Notes: generated by a model from the letters alone, not told the origin. Positions 27,405 through 36,424 are shown, counted from the stretch's first letter. The stretch is DNA of 64,000 nt from UBA1794 sp050946375 (GCA_050946375.1 JBMNUT010000002.1:223019-287018); one strand, 5' to 3'. Numbers and translations are program-made.

Positions 27405-28627
27405 GCCTCGTTGATGTTGAAAACCAGGCCGGAGGTATCTTTTCCGAAGCCATAGTCGATGCGCACATTCACGCGGTTCTTGAACTCCCAACGGAAGCCC
27501 AACCCGTAGGTCGGCAGCAAGTGACTCCAACGCAATGCCTTGAACTCGGGGAAGACTGTGCCGCCTCCCACCCAGACCGTTGCGCCGATACGCCCGTGGA
27601 TGCGCTGCCGCAGCTCCACCTGCGCTTCCATCGAGTTCTTGTCGCGGTAGCGCCCTTCGTAATAGCCACGCATCCGGCTGCCGCCTCCCAGGGAGGAAAG
27701 CATCGTCCAGGGCACGTCGCCCGCATGGAAAAGGCCGTGCAGGTCGAAAGCCAGCACCGCGTTTTTCCACAAGGGGGTGTAGTAATCGGCCGTAATCTCC
27801 GTGCTGGTGAAAAAACCGTCGCGGTTGCCCAGCCAGTGGGGATAGAAAATCTGGTCGAACTTCAGGTACCATCCGGTAAAGGGATTGGTGATTACGTCGC
27901 GCGAATCGTGCTGGAAGAAGAGACCAAGGCCTGTATTGATGTACTTCGTGTGCTGTCCGGCGGGAAGGTAGCTGAGTTTGTCGAGCGACTTGGCACGGGT
28001 AAAGTTGTAATCGACGTCGATTCCCGCATACCACGCCGGGGCAAACTGATACATAAAGTCGGTTTTCACCTTAACCTGCTGCCGTTCCATGTGCGTCTCC
28101 GTCGAATCCCGGCCATTGTAGAAGCCCACTCCCCAGAAGTCGCCGGGCATGGAGTAGAAATAGCCGGTATAATCAATGCGGAAGCGGCCTCCCCGGAAAA
28201 AATTATTGCCGCGCAGGCCCACTACATAGAAGCCCGACGTCGAAACATTGGCAAAGAGCGTCACATTGGAGGGAGGCAATGAGAGATTTTCGCGGTCCAG
28301 CCGGTACAAACCGGCAGCGAGGATGCCCACGCCCAGCTCGGTCGTGGAAGAATAGTGCGGCCCGCCGAGAATCGAATAGTCGAACTTCTGCGTCAAGGTA
28401 CGGTCCTTATTCGAGTTTTGGAAGTAGCGGTAGAGTTTTCCCAGCCATCCTTTCCGCCATCCCGTCAGCGTGTCGGGGGCAACGGGCTGCTCCGATGCGG
28501 AAACAACGGTCAGGCTGTCGGGCGACGAGGCTGCAGACTGAAGCGTTTCCCCCTCGGGAAGCGCCTGGCCAAAGGCCGGAAACAGGAAAAAGGACAAGGA
28601 AAGCAGGGAGATAAGGATGCGTATCAT
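27398..28627 (-). CDS. Omp85/BamA-like outer-membrane barrel without POTRA domains
   Basis: 409 residues: a signal peptide (LSFFLFPAFGQ), a linker of about 50 residues, then a 16-strand-sized barrel. GGGSRMRGYYEGRYRD near residue 315 corresponds to the conserved RG(F/Y) loop of the surface-antigen (D15) family, and the protein ends FNINEAF with a terminal aromatic. No POTRA repeats precede the barrel, so it is not BamA itself but one of the short Omp85-like proteins of this phylum, perhaps for export or lipid transfer. Its -7 box ends only 4 bases before the ATG, implying a leaderless transcript. Confidence 0.83.
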   Translation of the reverse strand: MIRILISLLSLSFFLFPAFGQALPEGETLQSAASSPDSLTVVSASEQPVAPDTLTGWRKGWLGKLYRYFQNSNKDRTLTQKFDYSILGGPHYSSTTELGVGILAAGLYRLDRENLSLPPSNVTLFANVSTSGFYVVGLRGNNFFRGGRFRIDYTGYFYSMPGDFWGVGFYNGRDSTETHMERQQVKVKTDFMYQFAPAWYAGIDVDYNFTRAKSLDKLSYLPAGQHTKYINTGLGLFFQHDSRDVITNPFTGWYLKFDQIFYPHWLGNRDGFFTSTEITADYYTPLWKNAVLAFDLHGLFHAGDVPWTMLSSLGGGSRMRGYYEGRYRDKNSMEAQVELRQRIHGRIGATVWVGGGTVFPEFKALRWSHLLPTYGLGFRWEFKNRVNVRIDYGFGKDTSGLVFNINEAF

Positions 28628-28631
28628 GCGG

Positions 28632-28639
28632 CAAATGTA
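28632..28639 (-). promoter_or_regulatory. Promoter -7 box of the Omp85-like gene (leaderless)
   Basis: TACATTTG on minus, 4 bases before the ATG at 28627. If used, transcription would begin at or next to the start codon. Confidence 0.5.
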
Positions 28640-28781
28640 TCACTTTTCTCTACATTACTCACCGTATTGGACAGAATTATGCCATAAAAGTGGTACTTTT
28701 TACTCTACTTTTCCATCCGCACCTGCCGGTACTTTTTATAAAAGGTACTTCACCGCCCCTCATAACCAGGCAGCAGAATGC

Positions 28782-28816
28782 AAAAAAACAGGAGGTGCTT
28801 TTCGGAGCACCTCCTG
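28782..28816 (-). terminator. Intrinsic terminator of pnp
   Basis: CAGGAGGTGC and GCACCTCCTG form a perfect 10-bp stem, followed on minus by a run of seven T. Confidence 0.9.
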
Positions 28817-28878
28817 ACAGTATCGGGCGCCTGCCCCGCAACAGGAGCAGGCAATCGTATCTACTTTTTTCTGCCGGC

Positions 28879-31068
28879 TTACTCGTGGCGACGGAAGCGG
28901 GGACCTTCGCCGCGCGGTCCGCGCGGACGCTGGGGACGCTCTTCGTAGCCCTCAGGTTTTTCTTCCAGCACCTTGTGCGAGAGACGGAACTTGCCGGTCT
29001 TCGGGTCAATGTCGAGGAGTTTCACGCTGATGGTATCGCCTTCCTTCAGGCCGGTCTCCTCAATGGTAGCAAAGTGCTTCCACCCGATTTCCGAGATGTG
29101 GAGCAATCCGTCGCGACCCGGGAGGAACTCGACAAACATACCGTAAGGCATAACCGAGCGAACCGTGCCTTCGTACACTTCGCCCACTTCGGGGATGGCC
29201 ACGATGCTCTTGATTTTGGAGAGAGCGGCCTCGATGCTCTTGCGGTTGGTAGCGGCAATTTCGATTTTGCCCACTCCGTCCACTTCGTCGATGTTGATGG
29301 TGGCACCGGTTTCCTCCTGCAATCCCTGGATAATCTTTCCGCCCGGGCCGATGATGGCGCCGATGAATTCCTTGGGAACAGTCATGTTTTCGATGCGCGG
29401 TGCGTTGTCCTTCAAGTTAGGACGCGGCTCGGGCAGGCATTCGAGCATCTTGCCGAGGATGTGCTCGCGCCCCGCTTTGGCCTGGGCGAGGGCCTTTTCG
29501 AGAATATCGAAGGAGAGTCCGTCGACTTTAATGTCCATTTGCGTAGCGGTGATACCGTCTTTCGTTCCGGTCACCTTGAAGTCCATGTCGCCCAAGTGGT
29601 CCTCGTCGCCGAGAATGTCGCTCAGGATGGCATATTTGTCCTCGCCGGGATTCTTAATCAAGCCCATTGCGATGCCGCTCACGGGCTTCTTGATGGGCAC
29701 ACCGGCATCCATCAGCGCCAGAGTGCCGGCACATACGGTAGCCATCGAGGAGGAACCGTTGGATTCCAATATGTCGGACACGACGCGCACGCAGTACGGA
29801 TACTCGTCGGGCAGCATGCCTTTGAGCGCACGCCAGGCCAAATGGCCATGACCGATTTCGCGGCGGCCCACACCCCGCTGCGCTTTTGCCTCACCGGTGG
29901 AGTAAGGCGGGAAATTGTAGTGCAGCAGGAAGCGTTGCTTGCCCTGGGTGAGCACATCATCGATAATCTTTTCGTCCGATTTCGTACCGAGTGTCACGGT
30001 CGAGAGCGACTGGGTCTCGCCACGGGTGAAGATGGCTGAGCCATGGGGCACGGGCAACGGGCCGGCTTCGCACCATATCGGGCGAATTTCGGTAGTGGTA
30101 CGGCCGTCGAGACGCTTGCCTTCGTCCAGGATGCAGCGGCGCATGGCGTCTTTCTCTACGTCGTGGTAGTAACGGTCGATAAGCGGTGCCTTGGTTTCGA
30201 GCTCCTCTTCGGTAAATTGGGCCTTGAATTCTTCACGAATGGCGTCGAAAGCGTCCTGACGCTCGTGCTTGTTTTTATTTCCCGAGGCGGCAATGGCGTA
30301 TGCCTTGTCGTAGCAGGCCGCACGCACGGCAGCGCGCAGGTCTTCGTCATTCTCCTCGTGGCAGTAGGCACGCTTCTCGGTCTTGCCGACCTCGGCGGTC
30401 AGCTCCATCTGTGCCTTGCATTGCGGCTTGATGGCCTCGTGGGCGGCTTTCATGGCCTCTATCAGGTCGGCTTCGCTCACTTCGTTCATCTCGCCTTCGA
30501 CCATCATGATGTTGTCGTAAGTGGCAGCGACCATGATGTCCATATCGGCCTTCTCCAATTGTTCGAACGTGGGATTGATGACGTACTTCCCGTCGATACG
30601 TGCCACGCGCACCTCCGAAATCGGGCCGCCCCAGGGTATATCGCTCACCGAGAGGGCTGCGCTGGCTGCCAGGCCTGCCAGTGCGTCAGGCATGTCTACA
30701 CCGTCGGCAGAAAAGAGCACGATGTTCACATAGACTTCTGCATGGAAATTGTCGGGGAAGAGGGGGCGCAAAGCGCGGTCGACCAGGCGGCAAGTGAGGA
30801 TTTCATAGTCGGAGGCACGTCCTTCCCGCTTGGTGAAACCACCGGGGAAGCGGCCAAATGCGGAATATTTCTCTTTATACTCTACCTGCAAGGGCATGAA
30901 GTCTGTACCGGGAACGGCGTCTTTTGCTGCACAAACAGTGGCCAGGAGCATCGTATTGCCCATGCGGAGCATAACGGATCCATCGGCTTGTTTGGCTAAT
31001 TTCCCAGTCTCGAGCGTGATTACCCGTCCGTCGGGCAACTCAATCGTCTTAACAATTGGATTAACCAT
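28879..31068 (-). CDS. pnp: Polynucleotide phosphorylase
   Basis: Phosphorolytic 3'-5' exoribonuclease, a trimeric component of RNA decay. 729 residues. Two RNase PH cores: the first from MVNPIVKTIELPDGR to about 230, the second from about 320 with GSAIFTRGETQSL and DILGDEDHLGDMDFKV, whose aspartates bind the catalytic metal. Then a KH domain (PKEFIGAIIGPGGKIIQGLQ) and an S1 domain (GEVYEGTVRSVMPYGMFVEF), ending in an arginine-rich tail (RPQRPRGPRGEGPRFRRHE). Monocistronic, with a strong promoter and terminator. I see no obvious long leader stem of the kind used for autoregulation in enterobacteria. Confidence 0.97.
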   Translation of the reverse strand: MVNPIVKTIELPDGRVITLETGKLAKQADGSVMLRMGNTMLLATVCAAKDAVPGTDFMPLQVEYKEKYSAFGRFPGGFTKREGRASDYEILTCRLVDRALRPLFPDNFHAEVYVNIVLFSADGVDMPDALAGLAASAALSVSDIPWGGPISEVRVARIDGKYVINPTFEQLEKADMDIMVAATYDNIMMVEGEMNEVSEADLIEAMKAAHEAIKPQCKAQMELTAEVGKTEKRAYCHEENDEDLRAAVRAACYDKAYAIAASGNKNKHERQDAFDAIREEFKAQFTEEELETKAPLIDRYYHDVEKDAMRRCILDEGKRLDGRTTTEIRPIWCEAGPLPVPHGSAIFTRGETQSLSTVTLGTKSDEKIIDDVLTQGKQRFLLHYNFPPYSTGEAKAQRGVGRREIGHGHLAWRALKGMLPDEYPYCVRVVSDILESNGSSSMATVCAGTLALMDAGVPIKKPVSGIAMGLIKNPGEDKYAILSDILGDEDHLGDMDFKVTGTKDGITATQMDIKVDGLSFDILEKALAQAKAGREHILGKMLECLPEPRPNLKDNAPRIENMTVPKEFIGAIIGPGGKIIQGLQEETGATINIDEVDGVGKIEIAATNRKSIEAALSKIKSIVAIPEVGEVYEGTVRSVMPYGMFVEFLPGRDGLLHISEIGWKHFATIEETGLKEGDTISVKLLDIDPKTGKFRLSHKVLEEKPEGYEERPQRPRGPRGEGPRFRRHE

Positions 31069-31116
31069 AAAAATGAAAATTGGTTTCTATATTTACTGAT
31101 CTCGTATAAGTCGGCG

Positions 31117-31124
31117 CAAAGGTA
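31117..31124 (-). promoter_or_regulatory. Promoter -7 box of pnp
   Basis: TACCTTTG on minus, about 49 bases before the ATG. Confidence 0.6.
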
Positions 31125-31186
31125 GAAAATCTTTTGCAACTTCGGGATAACAGAGGCGGGAAAGATGGCGGAAAAGAGCCTCTTTT

Positions 31187-31219
31187 TTTGGGCTTTTACG
31201 CCCAAACGGGTTATCTTTG
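31187..31219 (+). promoter_or_regulatory. Promoter of the thioredoxin-fold lipoprotein gene
   Basis: TTTG (31187-31190), 21 bases, TATCTTTG (31212-31219): both elements of the Bacteroidetes promoter. The repeat array begins at once downstream, so it lies in the 5' leader. Confidence 0.75.
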
Positions 31220-31220
31220 C

Positions 31221-31300
31221 CGCAGAAAGCGGAAAAAAGTGCCGCCACTTTACGGGAAAAGCGCCGGCACTTGAGGGGAAAAGCGGCAGCGCTTTTGCCC
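31221..31300. repeat. 22-bp phased repeat array 12, in a 5' leader
   Basis: G phases at 31239, 31261 and 31283, exactly 22 bases apart. It is transcribed as the leader of the downstream lipoprotein mRNA. Confidence 0.85.
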
Positions 31301-31342
31301 CGTTCCCCGGTAAGAAAAAACAGACACACTGGCCCGTACATT

Positions 31343-32500
31343 ATGAAAAAAGCCCTCCTCGTTCTTTGCGCCCTCATGGCGCTCTCTGCGTGTCGCGAGC
31401 GCGACACATTTGCCGTACAAGGCACCATCGAAGGCCTCAGCAGCCCCCAGACCATATACCTCGAACACGAAAGCCTCGAAGGCATACTGCCCGTCGACTC
31501 GACCCGCACGGAAGCCGACGGGAGCTACCACCTGAGCGGCACGCAGCCCGGGGCACCGGAATTCTACCGCCTGCGCATGGGCACGGAAATCGTACACTTC
31601 TGCGTGGACAGCTGCGAGGAAATCACCATCAGCGGCAAGTATCCCGGCCTGAGTACCGACTATACCGTCGAAGGCAGCGAGAACTCGCTCAAGATACGCG
31701 AGATAGCGCTCAAGCAAGCCGCAGTGCAGTCCACCGTAGACGCCCTCTCCGCAGCCGTAAGGCAAGGGAAAATGGACGTAAAGCTCGCCGCCGACAGCAT
31801 GCGCAGCGTCATTCTCCGCCACAAGGCCGACATGCGCCTCAATTACATCTTCGCCGATCCGCAAAAGCCTTATGCCTACTACGCACTCTTCCAGCAGATC
31901 GACGGAATACTGCTGTTCAACGTGGAAAATGAGGACGACATTACCCTCTTCCAGGCCGTGGGAACCTGCTGGGACACCTTCTGGCCGCAGTCGGTGCGCA
32001 CCCAGAATCTGCACAACTACACGATGAAAGGACTGCAAAACATACGCATTCTGCAAGCCCGGGCGCAACAAAGCATCCCGACCGACAAGATTCGGGAAGC
32101 AGGCGTCATAGAAATCAACCTGCCCGACAAGCACGGCAACCCGCAGTCCCTGCAGGCCCAGAAAGGGAAGGTAGTCCTGCTCGACTTCACCCTGCAGGAA
32201 GCCAGCTATTCGCCGGCGCACAATCTGTTTCTGCGCGAGCTTTACAACCGCTATCACGAGCAGGGACTGGAAATCTACCAGGTGAGCGAGGACGAAGACC
32301 GCCACTATTGGATTACAGTGACGGATGCCCTGCCCTGGATATGCGTACAGGAGCGGACTTCCGCACCGGGAGCCGTGGCAGCGACCTACAACGTCACGAC
32401 GCTCCCCACCGTGTTCCTCATCTCCCGCGACAACGTCCTGCAGACAAGGCATACCGACCACGAGTCACTGCAAAAGGCCGTAGAAGAAATCTTCCGCTGA
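31343..32500 (+). CDS. DUF4369 / thioredoxin-fold lipoprotein lacking the CXXC active site
   Basis: 385 residues. Lipoprotein signal with lipobox LSAC, Cys17 being the anchor, so periplasmic or outer-membrane-anchored. The N-terminal DUF4369-like beta domain (about 20-120) is followed by a helical linker and a C-terminal thioredoxin-like fold (about 245-385). Where TlpA-type relatives have FWASWCGPC, this protein reads LLDFTLQEASYSPAH, so both redox cysteines are gone while the cis-proline region (TTLPTVFLISRD) is kept. It is probably not an oxidoreductase; a binding or chaperone-like role is more likely. The start was taken at the ATG because the upstream in-frame start falls in the promoter. 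Confidence 0.82.
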   Translation: MKKALLVLCALMALSACRERDTFAVQGTIEGLSSPQTIYLEHESLEGILPVDSTRTEADGSYHLSGTQPGAPEFYRLRMGTEIVHFCVDSCEEITISGKYPGLSTDYTVEGSENSLKIREIALKQAAVQSTVDALSAAVRQGKMDVKLAADSMRSVILRHKADMRLNYIFADPQKPYAYYALFQQIDGILLFNVENEDDITLFQAVGTCWDTFWPQSVRTQNLHNYTMKGLQNIRILQARAQQSIPTDKIREAGVIEINLPDKHGNPQSLQAQKGKVVLLDFTLQEASYSPAHNLFLRELYNRYHEQGLEIYQVSEDEDRHYWITVTDALPWICVQERTSAPGAVAATYNVTTLPTVFLISRDNVLQTRHTDHESLQKAVEEIFR

Positions 32501-32569
32501 AGAGCCGCGCAGAAGCCTCAAATACACCCCGGAAAAGGGAAGGCATTTCCTAAATCAAGTTAAAAGGAT

Positions 32570-32600
32570 TTTGAACCTACCCTCCTTTCGTTTATCTTTG
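32570..32600 (+). promoter_or_regulatory. Promoter of greA-HIT
   Basis: TTTG (32570-32573), 19 bases, TATCTTTG (32593-32600). Strong match. The predicted leader is about 130 bases. Confidence 0.75.
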
Positions 32601-32634
32601 TCCCCACATACATAATCAAGCGAAGGCAAAGCGA

Positions 32635-32669
32635 GTTCCGACACGAAACCTGTCGGAATTCTTTTTTTT
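32635..32669 (+). terminator. Terminator-like hairpin inside the greA leader (possible attenuator)
   Basis: TTCCGACA and TGTCGGAA form a perfect 8-bp stem (plus neighbouring bases) followed by TTC and a run of eight T. It sits about 30-60 bases after the predicted transcription start and about 70 bases before greA, so it would terminate part of the transcripts before the gene. Confidence 0.7.
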
Positions 32670-32737
32670 GTCGGCTGAAAACAAGTAATACCAACCCGTA
32701 TTTCCCAAAAACGCACTAATGTAAAAGGAGAAAAAAT

Positions 32738-33202
32738 ATGGCTTACATGTCTAAAGAAGGTTACAAAAAGCTAACCGAAGATTTGCGCTATCTCGAAACC
32801 GTGATGCGCCCTGAAATATCCCGCCAGATCGCGGAAGCACGCGACAAGGGCGACCTTTCCGAAAACGCCGAGTACGACGCCGCAAAGGAGGCGCAGGGCA
32901 TGCTCGAGATGAAGATCAATGCGCTGAAAAAGGCCATCAGCGAGGCAAAAATCATAGATGAATCCAAACTGAAGACCGACAGTGTGCAGATTTTGACCAA
33001 GGTTACTCTGCGAAACACGAAGACAAATGCAAAAATGACTTACTCTATCGTGCCGGAGAGCGAAGCCAATCTGAAAGAGTTCAAGATCTCTGTACAAACT
33101 CCCATAGCCCAAGGGCTGTTAGGCAAGAAGGTCGGCGAAATAGTCGAGATAGCCGTGCCGCAAGGGAAGGTATCTTTCGAGATTATCGACATCAGCATTT
33201 GA
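32738..33202 (+). CDS. greA: Transcription elongation factor GreA
   Basis: Binds the RNA polymerase secondary channel and stimulates cleavage of backtracked RNA. 154 residues, normal length. The N-terminal coiled coil (2-75) has the acidic tip DLSENAEYDAAKEAQG that positions Mg2+. The C-terminal FKBP-like globular domain ends KVGEIVEIAVPQGKVSFEI. The leader holds a terminator-like hairpin. The HIT gene follows at 37 bases in the same transcript. Confidence 0.96.
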   Translation: MAYMSKEGYKKLTEDLRYLETVMRPEISRQIAEARDKGDLSENAEYDAAKEAQGMLEMKINALKKAISEAKIIDESKLKTDSVQILTKVTLRNTKTNAKMTYSIVPESEANLKEFKISVQTPIAQGLLGKKVGEIVEIAVPQGKVSFEIIDISI

Positions 33203-33239
33203 GCAACTCTGCCAACCGTTTTATAAAAAAGATACTGCC

Positions 33240-33632
33240 ATGACTCTGTTCAGCAAAATCGTTGCGGGAGAAATCCCCAGCTATAAAGTGGCCGAGGACG
33301 AGCGCTTCTACGCCTTTCTCGACATCAATCCCCTGAAAAAGGGGCACACCCTGGTCATTCCCAAGCAGGAAGTCGACTACATCTTCGACCTTCCCGACGA
33401 GGACTACGCCGCACTCCACCTCTTTGCCAAGCGCGTGGCCCGCGCCATCGAGCAGGCTTTCCCCTGCCGCAAGGTAGGAATGGCCGTAATGGGGCTGGAA
33501 GTGCCGCATGCGCACATCCACCTCATCCCGCTGGATGCGGAGAGCGACATGATTTTCTCCCGTCCGAAGCTCCAGCTCACCCCGGAGGAATTCAAAGCTA
33601 CGGCTGAAGCCATCAGCAAGTGTTTCCGCTAA
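33240..33632 (+). CDS. HIT family nucleotide hydrolase/transferase
   Basis: 130 residues. Histidine-triad protein of the HINT type: CVFSKI-like start (here TLFSKIVAGEIPSYKV), GHTLVIPK, and the triad HAHIHL near residue 98, whose central histidine forms the nucleotidyl intermediate. Likely acts on purine nucleotide phosphoramidates or dinucleoside polyphosphates. Downstream partner of greA; ends at a strong terminator. Confidence 0.93.
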   Translation: MTLFSKIVAGEIPSYKVAEDERFYAFLDINPLKKGHTLVIPKQEVDYIFDLPDEDYAALHLFAKRVARAIEQAFPCRKVGMAVMGLEVPHAHIHLIPLDAESDMIFSRPKLQLTPEEFKATAEAISKCFR

Positions 33633-33656
33633 ATCGGGGCACTCCCCCGACGAAAT

Positions 33657-33701
33657 ACGCCGCCCCGTCTGCGACCTTGCAGACGGGGCGGCGTTCTTTT
33701 T
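33657..33701 (+). terminator. Intrinsic terminator of greA-HIT
   Basis: CGCCGCCCCGTCTGC and GCAGACGGGGCGGCG make a perfect 15-bp stem followed by TTCTTTTTC. Confidence 0.92.
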
Positions 33702-33802
33702 CATCCGCTCGTGCGGCACCGCCGGCACGAACCCCTGCTGCCCACCGCCAAGTCTCCTTCCGCCCGGCGCCAAGCCTGCGGCTGCCCGCCGGACATACAT
33801 AC

Positions 33803-33903
33803 AGAAGTCCCGCAACTTCCCTCCTGCACGGGGCAGAAAAAGTTGCGGGACTTTTTCAATGCGGTTGCGGGACTTTCCGGGAAAAGTGCCCGGTGTTTTG
33901 TCC
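33803..33903. repeat. Repeat array 13 with a 14-bp hairpin
   Basis: AAGTCCCGCAACTT and AAGTTGCGGGACTT are perfect complements around a 20-base loop, with T5 on the plus side, then two more GCGGGACTTT / AAAAGTGCCCGG units. Phasing here is less regular than in other arrays. Confidence 0.75.
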
Positions 33904-33937
33904 GCTGCCTGCGGCGCACGCAGCGCAGTCAGGCTGG

Positions 33938-36037
33938 TCAGTCGCGCGGTTCCGTCTTCTCCGGGTTGTTATAGATATTGTCCGGACAGATTTCAATGTA
34001 GTCCAACATCAGTTCGACGTTGTCGCTATCGACCATACCGCGGGCGCGCAAGTAAATCGGGCCGTCTTCCTGCAGATTTACGTTGCCCAGAATGACACGG
34101 AACGGAGTGTGACCACCACTGATGTCGCGCATGGCTACGTCATTACCGTTGGCACCTCGCCAGGAATTCGGGCCTTTCATGCGGTTTTGGTTACGCATGT
34201 TCTTGTCGACTTCCTGTATTTCGGCCTCACCGCTCAGCTCGCTGTCGGCCACGAAGCCGTAGCTCGTCACATATTGGGTCAGGTCAATAGGAATTCCGCA
34301 AGGCACAAGTCCCGTGAAGTTGTCATTCTCCCAGTCGCAGTCGGCATCGGTTCCCAGATAGAACTGGGCGCAACCACGGTGGTCAGAAGCCGAGAATCCG
34401 AAACGCACCTCATAGTTTCCTGCCGGAACCGGCGGCAAACGAAGAACGAAATCGTACGTACGAACGAAGAACATCTCGTCGCCCTGGTGTCCGTTATAGC
34501 CTCCTGCGCCAGCGTTGGTATTCGGACTGATCATAAACATAATCATCTGCTCGGAAAGGAACTTCACATTCTGGAGATAGCCCTCCGGAAATACGATTCG
34601 GCCGCACGTTGTGTACTTATAGCGGAAGTCATTATTCATAATCTCCGGGCTTATGCAGGACAAGTCTATGCGGAAACGGTGACGCTGGAACTCCGATCGC
34701 GTAAAGGTGAGGATGCTTCCGATTTCGTGGAAGTAGCCGTTCTCCGTAGTGTAGTCGCGATTGAGCACAATCGGCCCGTCTTCTTTCGGGCGCGACCAGT
34801 CTTTTTCTACGCGCCATATCGCATCCTTGTCAAACTCGCCCTTCGGATTGAGCACGATGCGGTTCCGATCGGGATCGACGCCATCGGGCCATGCGTGACC
34901 GTTGGCACCGGCCGAAACGTAGAGTATCGTATTAGGCGCCAGCATCTCGTGGTATTCGCGAAGATGCTCATAGCCATTCTCAATACCGATGTCGTAACGG
35001 GTGAAGTCTGCCCGCGTTACTTTCTTGTTCATGATGTGGTAAGCCACGAAACGGTTCAGGTAGTTGTCGGGCGAGGTCCATGCTTCATTCAGACCTGCCT
35101 GCAAAGTATTAGGTTGATCTGCATAAGTCTCGCGGAACCACGTCATTGCGTAGTCTTTCACTGCCGCCAACGTGTCTTCCCACGAAGTGGCTTCGCGGAT
35201 GGCGGGGATACATTCGCCGTAAACCGAGTCGCTCTCGATGAAAACGGTATAGAAATAGTACATGGCCTTAGGCGCTTCGATATGCAAGTCCCAGTCTACC
35301 CACGGAGAATAGTCCGTATTGTCGGGCACATAGGCGTAGTCTTGCGGAACGGTATTGATGCGGCTTGCTATTTCCGTCAGGTCGCAAAGACGGCCGAAGA
35401 TGGAGAATTGGGGATGGAGGGTAAAGAAGTCGTTGAACTTCACGTCGGAAGGCGTCAGAACCCCGTCGAGTCCATGCAAAACACCATTGTGCAACTCCAC
35501 ATCGCGCATCACAATCGTGGCTTGGTCATTCACCCGATACGTGTCGCCCGAAGTGGTTATATAAAGGATCTTGCTGTACAGGTTGGCATCGGCTAACTTT
35601 TGGTCGAAATTCTCGCTCTCGTACACCGTAGCGTTGGTACTTGAAGAAATTACATGCATCTTGGCTACCATATCGATGATGGAGTCTGCCTGCTCGGAGG
35701 GCATCACGTCGTACAGACCGGCTATGGTTTCCGTCCCGAACTGCTCCAGATAGACCTGCATGGCGCTGTCCGTCGGGGCAAAGCAGGAGTAATATCCATA
35801 GGAGGAGAGCAGCGAGGAGAGCGTGGAGCCGTCGTCCAGCTTGGCGCGCTTCAGCGTTTCGTAATACTGGCTGAAGCGGGGTTCACCCGACAAGTAGTCG
35901 GAGATGGTTTGTCCCGTGAAAGTGTAGTAACTGTCACTGGGGATGTCGTCATTGGTGCAGGAGATGCTCAAGAACGCACACAGCATGCACACAAATGAGG
36001 AGAGGAGTAGTTTCCTCTTGAAGTGATAAGATTTCAT
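33938..36037 (-). CDS. Fasciclin-domain surface lipoprotein
   Basis: 699 residues. Signal peptide with Cys27 in LSISC, a permissive lipobox, so probably envelope-anchored. The region from about 40 to 185 is a FAS1 fold (YFAPTDSAM-like CFAPTDSAMQVY, MHVISS, NGVLHGLDGVLTP), and a second FAS1-like region follows (about 195-420, with YVSAGANGH). The C-terminal third (FRYKYTTCGRIVFPE, NYEVRFGFSA, IYLRARGMVDSDNVELMLDYIEICP) is beta-rich and carbohydrate-binding-like. Such proteins usually sit inside SusC/SusD loci; here no SusC/D genes are adjacent. Likely role: adhesion or glycan capture. No clear promoter box immediately upstream. Confidence 0.78.
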   Translation of the reverse strand: MKSYHFKRKLLLSSFVCMLCAFLSISCTNDDIPSDSYYTFTGQTISDYLSGEPRFSQYYETLKRAKLDDGSTLSSLLSSYGYYSCFAPTDSAMQVYLEQFGTETIAGLYDVMPSEQADSIIDMVAKMHVISSSTNATVYESENFDQKLADANLYSKILYITTSGDTYRVNDQATIVMRDVELHNGVLHGLDGVLTPSDVKFNDFFTLHPQFSIFGRLCDLTEIASRINTVPQDYAYVPDNTDYSPWVDWDLHIEAPKAMYYFYTVFIESDSVYGECIPAIREATSWEDTLAAVKDYAMTWFRETYADQPNTLQAGLNEAWTSPDNYLNRFVAYHIMNKKVTRADFTRYDIGIENGYEHLREYHEMLAPNTILYVSAGANGHAWPDGVDPDRNRIVLNPKGEFDKDAIWRVEKDWSRPKEDGPIVLNRDYTTENGYFHEIGSILTFTRSEFQRHRFRIDLSCISPEIMNNDFRYKYTTCGRIVFPEGYLQNVKFLSEQMIMFMISPNTNAGAGGYNGHQGDEMFFVRTYDFVLRLPPVPAGNYEVRFGFSASDHRGCAQFYLGTDADCDWENDNFTGLVPCGIPIDLTQYVTSYGFVADSELSGEAEIQEVDKNMRNQNRMKGPNSWRGANGNDVAMRDISGGHTPFRVILGNVNLQEDGPIYLRARGMVDSDNVELMLDYIEICPDNIYNNPEKTEPRD

Positions 36038-36387
36038 TGTTTACACGATATTTTTCTATTATTATTTATACACGGTTAGTAAGGTCAATCTACAAAAGTG
36101 GCTCTAAAGTTCGGTACTTCTCTTTATTTATGCAAGATTAGGAAGCAAAAAATTATTCCGCATACCGCATTTTTACCACGGGGAGCTTCAAAAAAGATAT
36201 TTCTTTTACTAAAAATGTTCCTCTCGGGCCCCGCCACGCGGCACAGTTCTCTGCCTGCCATCAGCAACGCCTTTCTGCCGGAGGCAGGCCGGACATGCAT
36301 TCCACCCATTCTTTGTCGCCACGAGTCCAGCAAAGCCGGGAATGTCCCGGCCCGCGCAACACGCAAACGATATGAGTCGACAGTCTT

Positions 36388-36424
36388 AACACGGCAATGC
36401 TTATTTATTTTAAATTGCGGTGTT
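36388..36424 (+). terminator. Unassigned hairpin with terminator-like end
   Basis: AACACGGCAAT and ATTGCGGTGTT pair at 10 of 11 positions around a 15-base A/T loop and run into TTGTTAATT. There is no annotated gene just upstream on plus, so it may end a small RNA. Confidence 0.45.

Larger units (their letters stand above)
33633..33937. other. Intergenic region between convergent HIT and fasciclin genes
   Basis: No gene. It contains the greA-HIT terminator and a repeat array with a long hairpin (33803-33903). Confidence 0.7.

Noticed and set aside
28682..28755. Further repeat array near the pnp end
   Set aside because: AAAAGTGG and TACTTTTT elements occur, but the boxes are 54 bases apart and do not keep 22-base phase; at most a relic.
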